DNA of 64,000 nucleotides from Lysinibacillus sp. G4S2 (GCF_030348505.1 NZ_JAUCFJ010000002.1:2608001-2672000), one strand, 5' to 3'. Positions 42,792 to 51,702 are shown, numbered from the stretch's first letter. Program-made: numbers and translations. The notes: generated from the letters alone by a model not told the origin.

Positions 42792-43433
42792 TTATTCAAT
42801 TTTTTGTAGGGTCGAGGTAATGACAAAAGGTTCCTTATTAGTTGTTGTCACCATCGTGTCCTCTATACGGATAAGACCAATACTTCTTGCAAAATATTTC
42901 GTCGTCGTCATTGTATCCTCTGAGCGTGTTAGCTGTATAACATCATGATACATAGTTGTCCCAGTAGTGATAGAAGCCGTCGTCGATTGAATAGTCCAAC
43001 CATTAAAGCTATTTCCTACTTTTAAAGGTTTTTGTAAAATTGTTTCAATAACTGGAAAGGTGGCAGCTTCTTGTGCTGTAGGGAGGCTGGGTTTAGCATT
43101 TACAGCTTCCTTATAGACAAGCTCAATCGCTAAATCTGAAATCCGGTACACCTTTAAAAGTGTGACACCGCCGTTATCTTCCACTTGCGCGATATGATGT
43201 GCATCGATATAAGTTGTGTGGAGTGTGAAACTAGCAAATTCATTGCCTTCACCTTGAAAAGAAGCAGTTGAACCATCCGGTGGGAAAAAGGATGCGAGTT
43301 CACTTTCGTTTGTTGGTTGTTCAACAGGGTGTTTGACTTCAGTTGTATTGTCCACACCTGGCACTGTTCGGTTTTCTTCACTACAGCCAAAAAGCAATAT
43401 TGCAAGAGAAAGTATGACTACATTAAGTCTCAT
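42792..43433 (-). CDS. Hypothetical lipoprotein
   Basis: A 213-residue exported protein. The signal peptide ends with lipobox ILLFGC (Cys ~17), giving a lipid anchor. The mature part has a proline-rich, polar start (VEQPTNESELASFFPPDGST) and a beta-rich domain (FASFTLHTTYIDAHHIAQVE, VGNSFNGWTIQSTTAS). This suggests a ligand- or wall-binding domain; no family recognised. ATG 43433 lies seven bases after GAAGGAG. The gap to the HtrA-like gene is 58 bases on the same strand, suggesting an operon. Confidence 0.75.
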   Translation of the reverse strand: MRLNVVILSLAILLFGCSEENRTVPGVDNTTEVKHPVEQPTNESELASFFPPDGSTASFQGEGNEFASFTLHTTYIDAHHIAQVEDNGGVTLLKVYRISDLAIELVYKEAVNAKPSLPTAQEAATFPVIETILQKPLKVGNSFNGWTIQSTTASITTGTTMYHDVIQLTRSEDTMTTTKYFARSIGLIRIEDTMVTTTNKEPFVITSTLQKIE

Positions 43434-43493
43434 ATACAAACTCCTTCAGCTATTTTCTATCATTATACGCGAAGTCCATAGGTTATACGAATG

Positions 43494-44489
43494 TTATGAA
43501 AACCAGTTTTCTAGAAAGGTAATCTGTTTATCGGTCGCATCGACGCGAACTCGTAAGCCGATGGGCATGGCATGAAGTGGATGCGTGTGGCAGCAATCGA
43601 CATCAGCGATAATAGGGATAGCACATCCATCGAGCTGCTCAAGCAACACATCATAAGGCTTTCTGCCAGAACCTAAATCATCATATTGTTCATGTTTACC
43701 TAAAATAATCGCAGAAGCTTTGTCAAATAGGCCGTGTAGTTTTAACATCGCAAAGTTTTTCTCAACAACAGCAATGGTTTTGGATGTATCTTCAAGTAGT
43801 AAAATGTCTCCCTCATTAATGTGAGGGAAATAAGGTGTTCCAATAAAGCCGTACATCGTATTAATATTTCCACCTATTAAACGACCTTCAGCTATACCAG
43901 GTTGTACAGTAATCCATGAATTGTGATGCTGCGTTTTTTCAGTCGTTTTTTCTAACCAATTTAGGCGATCATCTGTCCAAATAGGTGGGATTGGCATGTT
44001 GTAGGGAATCGATAATGAATGTAAAAACAAATCTTTAAAATATTGCTCTGTATAATGGACAAAAGGCGGAAATTCACCAAAGGTAGAAGCAACAGAAGGT
44101 CCATAAAAGACAGGAACTCCAGTCTTTGCATACATGGCAAGAAGTATAGCGGTAACATCAGATAACCCAACAAGTATTTTGGGGTCCTGCTGAAAGGCTT
44201 GGTAGTCTAGATATGGCAGCATACTATTGGCGTTCGTACCACCCATTGTTGGTAAGATCATTTTGATGTTGGGATCACGCAGTAGGGCATTAAGTTCTTC
44301 TGCTCGTTCTTTCGGTGTACCGGAGCGGTAAAAGTCTTGTTTTCCAGTTAACGAACCTTCTTTTATTGTAAAGCCGAGTGCTTGCAGACGTTCTTTGCCT
44401 CGTTCATAGCGAGCTTTTGCAGTAACTGTAGCTGGTTTGGAAGGCGAATAAATACCAATTGTATCGCCTTTTTTTAATGGGGAAAACAT
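43494..44489 (-). CDS. S66 peptidase (LD-carboxypeptidase / MccF-like)
   Basis: A 331-residue protein. The nucleophile Ser is in VGLSDVTAI (~106), preceded by PTMGGTNANSMLPYLDY; the catalytic Glu is in AEGRLIGGN (~201) and His in ILGKHEQYDD (~272). This Ser-Glu-His triad and layout fit LdcA, which trims L,D-peptide bonds in recycled peptidoglycan, and MccF, which destroys microcin C-like antibiotics. No signal peptide, so cytoplasmic. ATG 44489 with AGAGGTATTTT upstream is preferred over an N-terminal extension. Confidence 0.9.
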   Translation of the reverse strand: MFSPLKKGDTIGIYSPSKPATVTAKARYERGKERLQALGFTIKEGSLTGKQDFYRSGTPKERAEELNALLRDPNIKMILPTMGGTNANSMLPYLDYQAFQQDPKILVGLSDVTAILLAMYAKTGVPVFYGPSVASTFGEFPPFVHYTEQYFKDLFLHSLSIPYNMPIPPIWTDDRLNWLEKTTEKTQHHNSWITVQPGIAEGRLIGGNINTMYGFIGTPYFPHINEGDILLLEDTSKTIAVVEKNFAMLKLHGLFDKASAIILGKHEQYDDLGSGRKPYDVLLEQLDGCAIPIIADVDCCHTHPLHAMPIGLRVRVDATDKQITFLENWFS

Positions 44490-44713
44490 AAAATACCTCT
44501 TTCTATTTAATATCAAATGCTATTATACATGATTTTACAATTTAAAGAGTCGTATACTTGATTTCATGAAAGTCATGTAAAAAGTAACTGAATTGAATAG
44601 GTATAACAGAATAAAAGATAATAATATTATGTAAACTAAATGCCAGAAACTTGTAAGATAGTTTCTTATTTAATATGATAGAAATGAACTTACGAAAATG
44701 GGAGGCGTTTTAT

Positions 44714-45184
44714 ATGTATCGACAAGTAGACGATTTTCTAAATGATTGGTCAGCATCAGCACAAGGCACGATTCAAGTACTAAAAGCCGTAACAGATGAA
44801 AAGCTAGAGCAAAGCATCGTGGAAGGTCACAGCACACTTGGCTGGTTAGGCTGGCATTTAGTTGGTGCTGCTGGTTATTTCAGTTACTTAGCAGGTTTAA
44901 AGGTGCCAATGATACGTCAAGAAGATCCTATCCCATCAACAGCTGCTGAAATTGTAGCTACTTACGAAAACCTAGCAAACAGTGTGAAAGAGGAAGCGGC
45001 AAAGCTATCAGATGAAGACTTACAAGAGGAAGTTAAGGGTTTCACTGGACCAATAGCTAGAGGTGCGTTATTACGTGTACTAATCGATCATCAAACCCAT
45101 CATCGTGGACAAATGACAGTGCTCCTACGTCAAGCAGGTTTACCAGTACCAGGCGTATTGGGACCAACGAAGGAAATGCAATAG
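44714..45184 (+). CDS. DinB-family putative metalloenzyme
   Basis: A 156-residue four-helix protein. The metal-binding His pattern is present: WHLVGAAGYF (~45) and LIDHQTHHRGQMTVLLRQAG (~123-142), with the HxxxHRxQ motif at the end. DinB proteins are related to bacillithiol or mycothiol transferases (e.g. BstA); the exact substrate here is unknown. ATG 44714 with TGGGAGGCG upstream; an earlier ATG at 44675 has no site. Terminator follows. Confidence 0.85.
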   Translation: MYRQVDDFLNDWSASAQGTIQVLKAVTDEKLEQSIVEGHSTLGWLGWHLVGAAGYFSYLAGLKVPMIRQEDPIPSTAAEIVATYENLANSVKEEAAKLSDEDLQEEVKGFTGPIARGALLRVLIDHQTHHRGQMTVLLRQAGLPVPGVLGPTKEMQ

Positions 45185-45189
45185 TTTTA

Positions 45190-45225
45190 ATGCAGCAGAT
45201 AAACAGTTATCTGCTGCATTTTTTT
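45190..45225 (+). terminator. Rho-independent terminator
   Basis: ATGCAGCAGATAA / TTATCTGCTGCATTTTTTT after the DinB gene. Confidence 0.9.
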
Positions 45226-45404
45226 ATGGTGTGCCCGGTATGCGTATGAACTGTAGGGGGCAATTCCCGAGCCCTGAAGACAGAAAGAAGTAGAGGTTTG
45301 CCAAGAGCAAGGTGAAACAATTAGCTTAATACCATATTCAATTTTCAGCTTCTCAGTTTGTGTATGAGATTCAAGTGTAAATAGATTGACTAGTAGATTC
45401 GATA

Positions 45405-45570
45405 TATTTCATAAACGTTCACCTATTTTATATAAATTCTATAAGACGGTATTATATTTCCTTAAATATTGATTCTTCTTCCTATTCGATATAAGTATAG
45501 TGTTCAGTTTGGGTTTAGGATGTATAGATTACTTTATAGGAAAAAACACTCTATATTAGCTATTTCTCGT
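45405..45570. repeat. Copy of the agr-locus divergent promoter region
   Basis: TATTTCATAAACGTTCACCT (45405-45424) matches 50365-50384 in 19 of 20 bases. Further on, TTTATAGGAAAA...CTCTATATTAGC resembles TTTTTAGGAAGA...CTCCTATATAAGC at 50505-50530. This looks like an old duplicate of the agr/lipoprotein promoter block, now in front of the RlpA-like gene. Confidence 0.5.
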
Positions 45571-45597
45571 ATATGCTTTTTACGAAATATGATGCAA

Positions 45598-45676
45598 CTA
45601 GCAACAATCTTTACTGTGCGAAAGCGAAGCGACAGCAACAAATCTTTACTGTGCGAAAGCGAAGCGACAGCAACAT
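45598..45676. repeat. Tandem pair of GCGAAAGC-type short repeats (35 bp unit)
   Basis: AGCAACAAATCTTTACTGT followed by GCGAAAGCGAAGCGACAGC occurs twice head to tail with a partial third unit, 30-110 bases before the RlpA-like gene. It shares its GC-rich word with the interiors of MITE A copies. Confidence 0.8.
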
Positions 45677-45708
45677 ATTTCTAAAAAACGAGAAGGGAAA
45701 GATGTAAA

Positions 45709-46365
45709 ATGAAAAAACTATTATTAGGTTGTGTCGTGGCATCCTCTTTGGCTATTCCCAATTTAGCTTTTGCTGCTAATTCAAGTGAAAGTATTGAAAC
45801 GAGTACAGACAATGAAGCGACGATTCCTGCATACATGGCTCCTGGAACAGTGATTAAATTTAATGAACAGGAAGAATCTGTTGTTTTGAGAGAAGGAGAT
45901 AAAAAAGCAAGTTTACCGCAATCTAGACTTTATGAAGACGAATCAGATTTGCCAGTTATAAAACCAGGTATGACGGTGGTCTATGATGCTTTAGGTGCAC
46001 CAATAGTAGTTGTTCCAGAAAGTAGAGAATCCATTAATGTTGAAATGAAAGAAATTAATCCAGTACAAGAAATACCTCGTGCCGCAAAAACAGAGTCGGG
46101 TAAAGTTTCTTGGTATGATATTTGGGCAGAAAGTAATACAGCATCTGGTGAAAAAGCGGATGATGGTGCAGCTCATAAAACAATAGCTTTTAAAACATCT
46201 GTTTCTGTAAAAAGTAACGATAATTCAAAAACTACAACAGTTAGAATTTTAGATAGAGGACCGTATGTAAAAGGAAGAATTTTAGATATGTCTAAACAAA
46301 CATTTGGTAAACTACATCCTATAAGTAAGGGGGTATTTAACGGTACGATTAGTTGGAATGGTTAA
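45709..46365 (+). CDS. Secreted RlpA-like double-psi beta-barrel protein
   Basis: A 218-residue exported protein. Signal peptide MKKLLLGCVVASSLAIPNLAFA. The middle (~35-110) has two short beta-rich segments and two PGT/PGM motifs (APGTVIKFNEQEE, KPGMTVVYDALGAP). The C-terminal ~85 residues form a double-psi barrel: GKVSWYD, TASGEKADDGAAHKTIAF, TTTVRILDRGPYVKGRILDM. The RGP-x-x-KGR-x-x-D pattern is diagnostic for RlpA/expansin-like barrels, which bind or cleave glycan strands. Asp in LDRGP is kept. GAGAAGGGAAAG precedes the ATG. Confidence 0.85.
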   Translation: MKKLLLGCVVASSLAIPNLAFAANSSESIETSTDNEATIPAYMAPGTVIKFNEQEESVVLREGDKKASLPQSRLYEDESDLPVIKPGMTVVYDALGAPIVVVPESRESINVEMKEINPVQEIPRAAKTESGKVSWYDIWAESNTASGEKADDGAAHKTIAFKTSVSVKSNDNSKTTTVRILDRGPYVKGRILDMSKQTFGKLHPISKGVFNGTISWNG

Positions 46366-46608
46366 TAATTCTTTCTAAATTATCTATTTTTATGGTTATG
46401 AAAATTCAGTTTACACAATCTTTTTTTTTGTAAACTAATTTTTCAGTGATTCTGATTGAAATTAGATTCTTCTTAATTTGGGGAAATAGATCTATATAAA
46501 TTTAATAAATAACGGAGTTTCTTATCAACATAATATGTAGTATTTTGATGATTATTGATATGTAATAATGCAACTTCTAAAATAACTTCGCAAAGGATGA
46601 AGTGCATA

Positions 46609-47688
46609 ATGTATGGAATTGTTTGTAGATGCAAGAAAACAATGGGTGCTACTGTTATCATTTTTTTATCGTTACTATTAGTTTTGTTTGGATGTCAAAA
46701 GAAAGAAGATGCAAGCACAAATTTTGATGAAAATGAAGAACTCATTGTGTCTGTATTTGATATTGATGGCAAGAGTAGTGTTGTGGAGGTAAATGCTGAA
46801 AAAAATGTAGTAAATGAATTAATTAATAATGAAGCGGTTTGGTTACATGCAACACTTTCAGGCAATAAACAATATCTTGCCTATACAAGTGCAAAAGGTG
46901 AAGGACCTTGGGAGATTTATTTATTAGACAAAAATGATAAAAAAACTTACCAAGTTACAAATGATACTTTAGGACAACTTATTCCTAGATTTGGTGATAA
47001 GGAAGGCAACACCATTTACAGTGAAATAATAGGGGCTACTTTCCCTGTCTCTAAAATTGCGAAAGTAGATGTGCAAAAGAAGAATTTTATTGTATTTGAT
47101 ACTGAACAACCTGACCGTGCCGTAGAAATGTATGATGTTACTAAAGACAAAATTATTGGTGCATTTGTCTCTGAGGAAGAGAATACGACAAGAAGGACGG
47201 CTGCGAATGAAGCTGGTGAACCTTTAGGGCAAATTGTCTATTCAATATATGAAATGAATTTAGATGGCTCCGACATGAATTTGGTAACGAAAATAAAAGC
47301 CATCAATATTGATTCGATGGCATATGGATCAAGTGGGAATTCTGTTATTCTTGGAGGGGAAAATATAAATGAAGATGAAGGAAGCGGCATTTATCAGTTA
47401 TCTCTTACAGACAAAACATTAACTACTATATTAACAGATCAAATGATTAAAGAAAGTAAGAATCCAATATTATCAGAGATTGGTCAAAGAAGGCTAGCGG
47501 TATTGTCAAAAAATGAGCGATTTATTTATTTTTCGGGTATACCTAAAGATGCAGAAGATATTAGTTTTGACGGTATTATTTCTAAAATACAGTGGATCTA
47601 TAAGTATGACTTGAATAGTAAAGAAATAACAACAGCATATGAGTATAAAAAACCAGCCTTTATTACGGATATGACGGTTTCCTATTAG
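46609..47688 (+). CDS. PD40/TolB-like beta-propeller lipoprotein (paralog 1)
   Basis: A 359-residue protein. Signal peptide ends in lipobox VLFGC (Cys ~31). The mature protein has repeated ~45-residue beta blades of the type YLAYTSAKGEGPWEIYLLDK, EMNLDGSDMNLV and SVILGGENINEDEGSGIYQL, i.e. a six-bladed propeller as in TolB or dipeptidyl peptidase domains, with no catalytic partner. It is about 65-70% identical by eye to the protein at 50635. The two genes bracket the agr-like operon, which runs on the other strand. AAAGGATG precedes ATG 46609. Role unknown; a surface sensor or scaffold is an inference. Confidence 0.8.
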   Translation: MYGIVCRCKKTMGATVIIFLSLLLVLFGCQKKEDASTNFDENEELIVSVFDIDGKSSVVEVNAEKNVVNELINNEAVWLHATLSGNKQYLAYTSAKGEGPWEIYLLDKNDKKTYQVTNDTLGQLIPRFGDKEGNTIYSEIIGATFPVSKIAKVDVQKKNFIVFDTEQPDRAVEMYDVTKDKIIGAFVSEEENTTRRTAANEAGEPLGQIVYSIYEMNLDGSDMNLVTKIKAINIDSMAYGSSGNSVILGGENINEDEGSGIYQLSLTDKTLTTILTDQMIKESKNPILSEIGQRRLAVLSKNERFIYFSGIPKDAEDISFDGIISKIQWIYKYDLNSKEITTAYEYKKPAFITDMTVSY

Positions 47689-47961
47689 AGTATGCAGTTG
47701 GTTCTGTCAAACAATACCCATTCTTTCGTTTGTATGCAGGTTGTTTCTTCAGTGTTGAGTGAAACGTCTATAGAAAGTGAAATCCTCACCCTACAAGCCA
47801 TTGGTTTCCTTTGAACCCATATATTTCGATCGAAAAGAATGTATGTTCTTTTTAACCTTTTGATAAATAAAAGTTACTAGATGTATTATAGATGCATGAG
47901 TATACCTCGGTTAAAACAATATAATTGAGAGTTGGAGAGGACTTGTCTAACCATGAGACAA

Positions 47962-48028
47962 AGAAAAACACCTTTCATTGAATAACGGGTATTGAAACCT
48001 GAAATAATCAATGAGGAGGTGTTTTTCT
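47962..48028. terminator. Long hairpin downstream of the propeller gene
   Basis: GAAAAACACCTTTCATTGA pairs with TCAATGAGGAGGTGTTTTTC around a ~27-base loop. The right arm contains AGGAGGTG in front of a 22-codon ATG frame (48029-48097, MDERGRLMISLLLDSASKGH), so that site would be masked by the stem. Terminator is the simpler reading. Confidence 0.55.
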
Positions 48029-48102
48029 ATGGATGAGAGAGGTAGGCTAATGATTAGCCTCCTACTCGATAGTGCTAGCAAGGGGCATTGTCAATAATAG
48101 CT

Positions 48103-48855
48103 TTATTCAAAGCTATTATTTGAAGTGGAAGATAGCGCATTCATCAACGCTTTTTTATAGCGAAATGAATAATGACAAATCGTCCCGTTTTTCATTGTAA
48201 TAGTTCGATAGGTTGAATTAATCTTTTGAATATGTTGCAAATTAACAATATACCCGCGATGGCATCGGAAAAATCGGTCATCCAATTGCTGCTCAATATC
48301 TGTTAAATTACTGAAAAATTCATAGACACCTGATTTCTCCTTCAGCTCAATTTTATGCGCATTTGGTGACGTCGCGAAGTAATAGATATCATGAAAAGGA
48401 ATGATTTTAGTATATTCTCCTATTTTCACTTGGAAGGACACATCTATCTTTTGAGCATGTATATTTTGATGGTGTTGATAAGCAATATGCAAAGTATCAA
48501 TTAAATTTTTAGCTACATTTGGCTCATTTTTCACGATAAAATCTAATGCTGCTACTTTGTAAGTAAAGGTTAACTTTAATTTGTCCGAATAGGTGGTAAT
48601 AAAGATAATGGTTGCCAAAGGATCTTTACTGCGTATAGCATTCGCCAGCTCCAAACCATTTATTTTATGCTGAAGCTCAATATCCAATAAAAAGCAATCT
48701 GCTCGGTGCTCCTTTAAGTAGGCTAATACCTCAGACGGATTAGAAGCAATTAAAACAATCTCAATATCCTTGAATTGAAATAAAAAAGAGTGAACAATGG
48801 TTGATTGTAAAAATTTCCGTTGACGTGCATCGTCCTCACAAATAACAATTTTCAT
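48103..48855 (-). CDS. AgrA-like LytTR response regulator
   Basis: A 250-residue regulator. Receiver: acidic residues Glu7/Asp8/Asp9, phospho-acceptor Asp58 (CFLLDIEL), and Lys near 107 (DFIVKNEP in the place of KP). C-terminal LytTR DNA-binding domain (~145-245): RFFRCHRGYIVNLQHIQKIN is the conserved block, as in AgrA and ComE. ATG 48855 follows GGGAGTG; an upstream TTG start is less likely. It lies 12 bases after the kinase gene. It should bind LytTR-type direct repeats near agrD and possibly near the propeller genes. Confidence 0.9.
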   Translation of the reverse strand: MKIVICEDDARQRKFLQSTIVHSFLFQFKDIEIVLIASNPSEVLAYLKEHRADCFLLDIELQHKINGLELANAIRSKDPLATIIFITTYSDKLKLTFTYKVAALDFIVKNEPNVAKNLIDTLHIAYQHHQNIHAQKIDVSFQVKIGEYTKIIPFHDIYYFATSPNAHKIELKEKSGVYEFFSNLTDIEQQLDDRFFRCHRGYIVNLQHIQKINSTYRTITMKNGTICHYSFRYKKALMNALSSTSNNSFE

Positions 48856-48867
48856 AATAAACACTCC

Positions 48868-50127
48868 CTAAAAGATTTGTAGCTCCTGTATAAAATGATT
48901 CTTTTCGATGCGTGTGTTTAATGTCACATTAGGATAATTCTGTAGAATTCCTCTCACATTAGCTAAACCAATCCCACGCATGTCTCCTTTAGAAGAAGAT
49001 TGATACTCAAAGATAGTCGAAATATTAAAGTTAGCATCCTGTAATGGATTGTCAATAACGATAACGACAGATTGTTCACGTGAGGGAAGAATGGCAATAC
49101 GCACGACCGAATCGGCTATAGCAACACTTGCTTCAATAGCATTATCAATCAAAATACCTAGCACCCTCGTTAAATCAATAAGGCTCATATGAACAGATGT
49201 AATCGTATGTGGAATTTCCATCGTGATTTTTTGCTGTAAACGATTCGCAAGCAACAACTTAGAGGATAATAAGCCTTTTAGCTCGACAATTTGTAAATTT
49301 TCCAATGTACCTATCATTTTACTTTGGAATAAGGTCTGCTGCTCCAGCTGCATAATATCTGAATAAAAATATTGCTTTAATCCCTGTAAATCCTTATCCT
49401 CAATATAATTTTGCAGAGACATTAAAATATTTATATAATCGTGGCGAAACTTTTGCATATCTGTATTCACTTGTTCTAATACCTGCATATATTCAAAAAA
49501 CTGCTGCTGTGCCACTTCTTTTTGCTGAATCGCCTGTATTTTGTTGAGATTTGTAACGAGTAAACTAACGGCAAGTACAATCAATAAGACGTAAGTGATT
49601 TGAATAAAGAAATTTACAGTCGTCAATGTCTTATTATCTTGCACCCCTAAAAAGAACATATTTAGGTAAAACATTCCGAGTGTTAGTGTCCCGATAAAAA
49701 TTAGAAATAGCTGCATTTTCGAGGACAAACACAGTGAAGACAACTTCTTTTTCACAATAGTTTTATAAATGATAATAAGGGATACAAAGCATATTATAAA
49801 CAAAAGCGTTTCTAGTAGAGTTGAATTAATAGCAAATTGACTATTGATAAGCAATGCTAGATTATTTGAAAAAACCGTAAGTATTAGAACAACAATAACA
49901 TCAAAAAAAGCAATTATTCTCCTTTTGAACGAGTAAAATAGAAAACTAGCTGCAATAACGAAATAGCCAATAGCAATAATCATTGAAGTATATGAGAACA
50001 GGAAGTAAAAAGGAGCTATAACAAAAGTAATAGATTGAAAAAGCATTATAATACTTGGGCGAATAGGTAGGAGATAGAACAATGTCCCGAGAATAAGAGT
50101 AGCATCTCTAAATATGTAAAAAAGCAT
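48868..50127 (-). CDS. AgrC-like peptide-sensing histidine kinase
   Basis: A 419-residue kinase with six hydrophobic segments in the first ~200 residues (e.g. SIIMLFQSITFVIAPFYFLF, FIIAVFDVIVVLILTVF-like, LFLIFIGTLTLGMFYLNMFF). A coiled linker leads to the H-box FRHDYINIL with His229, and a GHKL ATPase with LGILIDNAIEAS (N-box) and GIGLANVRGIL (G-box). This HPK10 layout is that of AgrC/ComD peptide receptors. It starts six bases after the stop of the small peptide gene. Confidence 0.9.
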   Translation of the reverse strand: MLFYIFRDATLILGTLFYLLPIRPSIIMLFQSITFVIAPFYFLFSYTSMIIAIGYFVIAASFLFYSFKRRIIAFFDVIVVLILTVFSNNLALLINSQFAINSTLLETLLFIICFVSLIIIYKTIVKKKLSSLCLSSKMQLFLIFIGTLTLGMFYLNMFFLGVQDNKTLTTVNFFIQITYVLLIVLAVSLLVTNLNKIQAIQQKEVAQQQFFEYMQVLEQVNTDMQKFRHDYINILMSLQNYIEDKDLQGLKQYFYSDIMQLEQQTLFQSKMIGTLENLQIVELKGLLSSKLLLANRLQQKITMEIPHTITSVHMSLIDLTRVLGILIDNAIEASVAIADSVVRIAILPSREQSVVIVIDNPLQDANFNISTIFEYQSSSKGDMRGIGLANVRGILQNYPNVTLNTRIEKNHFIQELQIF

Positions 50128-50133
50128 AATGGA

Positions 50134-50283
50134 CTATCCTTTATATAAAGGATGTTCTTTTTTTGATTTTTCAGGTAATTCTACTCCGTAACCTAGCATT
50201 CTACAAACATAGACCATATCATTTTTGGTGATAGACATAATAATAGATGAGCTATTTTTGATAAACACTTCAAGATAATTCAT
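50134..50283 (-). CDS. AgrD-like cyclic autoinducer peptide precursor (49 aa)
   Basis: ATG 50283 sits nine bases behind GGGAGG and reads MNYLEVFIKNSSSIIMSITK, NDMVYVCRMLGYG, VELPEKSKKEHPLYKG. AgrD precursors have an N-terminal amphipathic region, a core with one Cys, and an acidic C-tail with a VEVPxxL-like motif. Here the single Cys33 is followed by RMLGYG and then VELPEKSKKEHPL. By alignment to staphylococcal AgrD the thiolactone ring would be CRMLG or CRMLGY. It is the first gene of the peptide-kinase-regulator operon. No agrB is encoded in the window. The call rests on motif and position. Confidence 0.72.
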   Translation of the reverse strand: MNYLEVFIKNSSSIIMSITKNDMVYVCRMLGYGVELPEKSKKEHPLYKG

Positions 50284-50634
50284 GTAAAACAGCCTCCCTT
50301 TTTCGAATCCAGCCTCCACTCCTCGTTCGGAAAATCTGTAAGACATATAAAAAGATGAACATTCTATTTCATAAACGTACACCTTTCCTTCTTATTCTAC
50401 ATAAACTTCGTTAAAAATGTGAATAATTTTCTCGAAATGTCGAATTTTATTCCTACTCGTTAAAATGAAAACGAGAGTCGATATTTTGGAAAAATCACTT
50501 TATTTTTAGGAAGAATTCTCCTATATAAGCTGCTTTTAGCGTACTCTCATCATAATAATATCTAGTGTTTTGATTGTTATTGATACTTAATAATTCAAAT
50601 ATCCAAAATAACATTGGTAAAGGATTAATCGCAT
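50284..50634. promoter_or_regulatory. Divergent promoter region of agr-like operon and propeller gene 2
   Basis: 351 bases. TATTTCATAAACGTACACCT (50365-50384) and parts up to 50545 are repeated upstream of the RlpA-like gene at 45405. CGTTAAAAATG (50409) and CGTTAAAATG (50458) form a direct pair 49 bases apart, resembling half of LytTR-type sites but with non-standard spacing. The last ~90 bases (50545-50634) match the leader of propeller gene 1 (46520-46608). No ORF. Confidence 0.5.
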
Positions 50635-51702
50635 ATGTATGAATTAGTTTGTAAGTGCAAAAAATTAACTATAATTTTTTTATCTTTAGTAGTTGTTCTG
50701 TTTGGATGTCAAAAAAAAGAAGAAGACAGTACGCCTATTAACAATAGCGAAGAGCTCATTATTTCGATATTTGATAATGAAGGTAAAGGTAGTATTGTGG
50801 AAGTAAATGCTGAAAAAAATATAGAAAAAGAGTTAGTCAATAATGAAGCTGTTTGGTTGGACGGGAAGCTTTCAGATAATAAGCAATATCTTGTCTATAC
50901 TAGTGCTAGAGGGGATGGACCATGGGATATTTATTTATTGGATATAAACAATAATAAAGAATATCAAGTCACGAATGATACTTTAGGACAACTTAACCCT
51001 AGATTTGGTGATAAGGAAGGTAAAACAATCTATAGCGAAATAATAGGATCAACATTTCCTGTTTCAAAGATCGCAAAAGTAGAAGTGCAAAAGAAAGATT
51101 TCACAATATTTGATACTAAACAATCTGATCGTGCTGTAGAAATGTATGACATTTCAAAAAACAAAATCATTGGAGCATTTGTTTCTGAGAAAGAGAACAC
51201 GGCAAGATGGAGAAAAGCAAATGAAAATGAAGGAAATATAGAGCAAATTTTATATTCAATATATGAAATGAATTTAGATGGATCGAACATGAATTTGATA
51301 ACTAGTGTAAAAGCTATCAATATTGATTCTATCGCTTTTGGACCTGATGGTAATTCCATAATCCTTGGAGGGGAGAATGTAAATAATGATGAAGGAAGTG
51401 GTATTTATAAGTTATCTCTTAAAAACAAAACATTAACAACCATATTAACAGATCAAATGATTAAAAAAAGTAAGAATCCTATATTATCAGAGATTGGCCA
51501 AAGAAGGCTAGCAGTACTATCCAAAAATGAACGGTTCATTTATTTTTCGGGTATACCTAAAAATGGAGATGAAGTTAATTTTGAAGGTATAACTTCTAAA
51601 ATACGTTGTATCTATAAATATGATTTAGTTGATAAAGAAATTAAAAAAGTCTATGAAAATAAAAAACCAGCTATTATTACAGATTTGACAGTTACATATT
51701 AA
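50635..51702 (+). CDS. PD40/TolB-like beta-propeller lipoprotein (paralog 2)
   Basis: A 355-residue paralog of the protein at 46609, with signal peptide and lipobox VVLFGC (Cys ~24). The blades correspond one to one (YLVYTSARGDGPWDIYLLDI, QLNPRFGDKEGKTIYSEIIG, GGENVNNDEGSGIYKLSL). The N-terminal cytoplasmic part MYELVCKCKK also contains two Cys like MYGIVCRCKK of paralog 1. AAAGGATTAATC precedes the ATG. It is divergent from the agr-like operon, so coregulation is plausible. Confidence 0.8.
   Translation: MYELVCKCKKLTIIFLSLVVVLFGCQKKEEDSTPINNSEELIISIFDNEGKGSIVEVNAEKNIEKELVNNEAVWLDGKLSDNKQYLVYTSARGDGPWDIYLLDINNNKEYQVTNDTLGQLNPRFGDKEGKTIYSEIIGSTFPVSKIAKVEVQKKDFTIFDTKQSDRAVEMYDISKNKIIGAFVSEKENTARWRKANENEGNIEQILYSIYEMNLDGSNMNLITSVKAINIDSIAFGPDGNSIILGGENVNNDEGSGIYKLSLKNKTLTTILTDQMIKKSKNPILSEIGQRRLAVLSKNERFIYFSGIPKNGDEVNFEGITSKIRCIYKYDLVDKEIKKVYENKKPAIITDLTVTY

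Noticed and set aside
48029-48097. 22-codon peptide MDERGRLMISLLLDSASKGH behind AGGAGGTG
   Set aside because: The ribosome site is buried in a long terminator-like stem and the frame is very short; kept only as a note under the hairpin.
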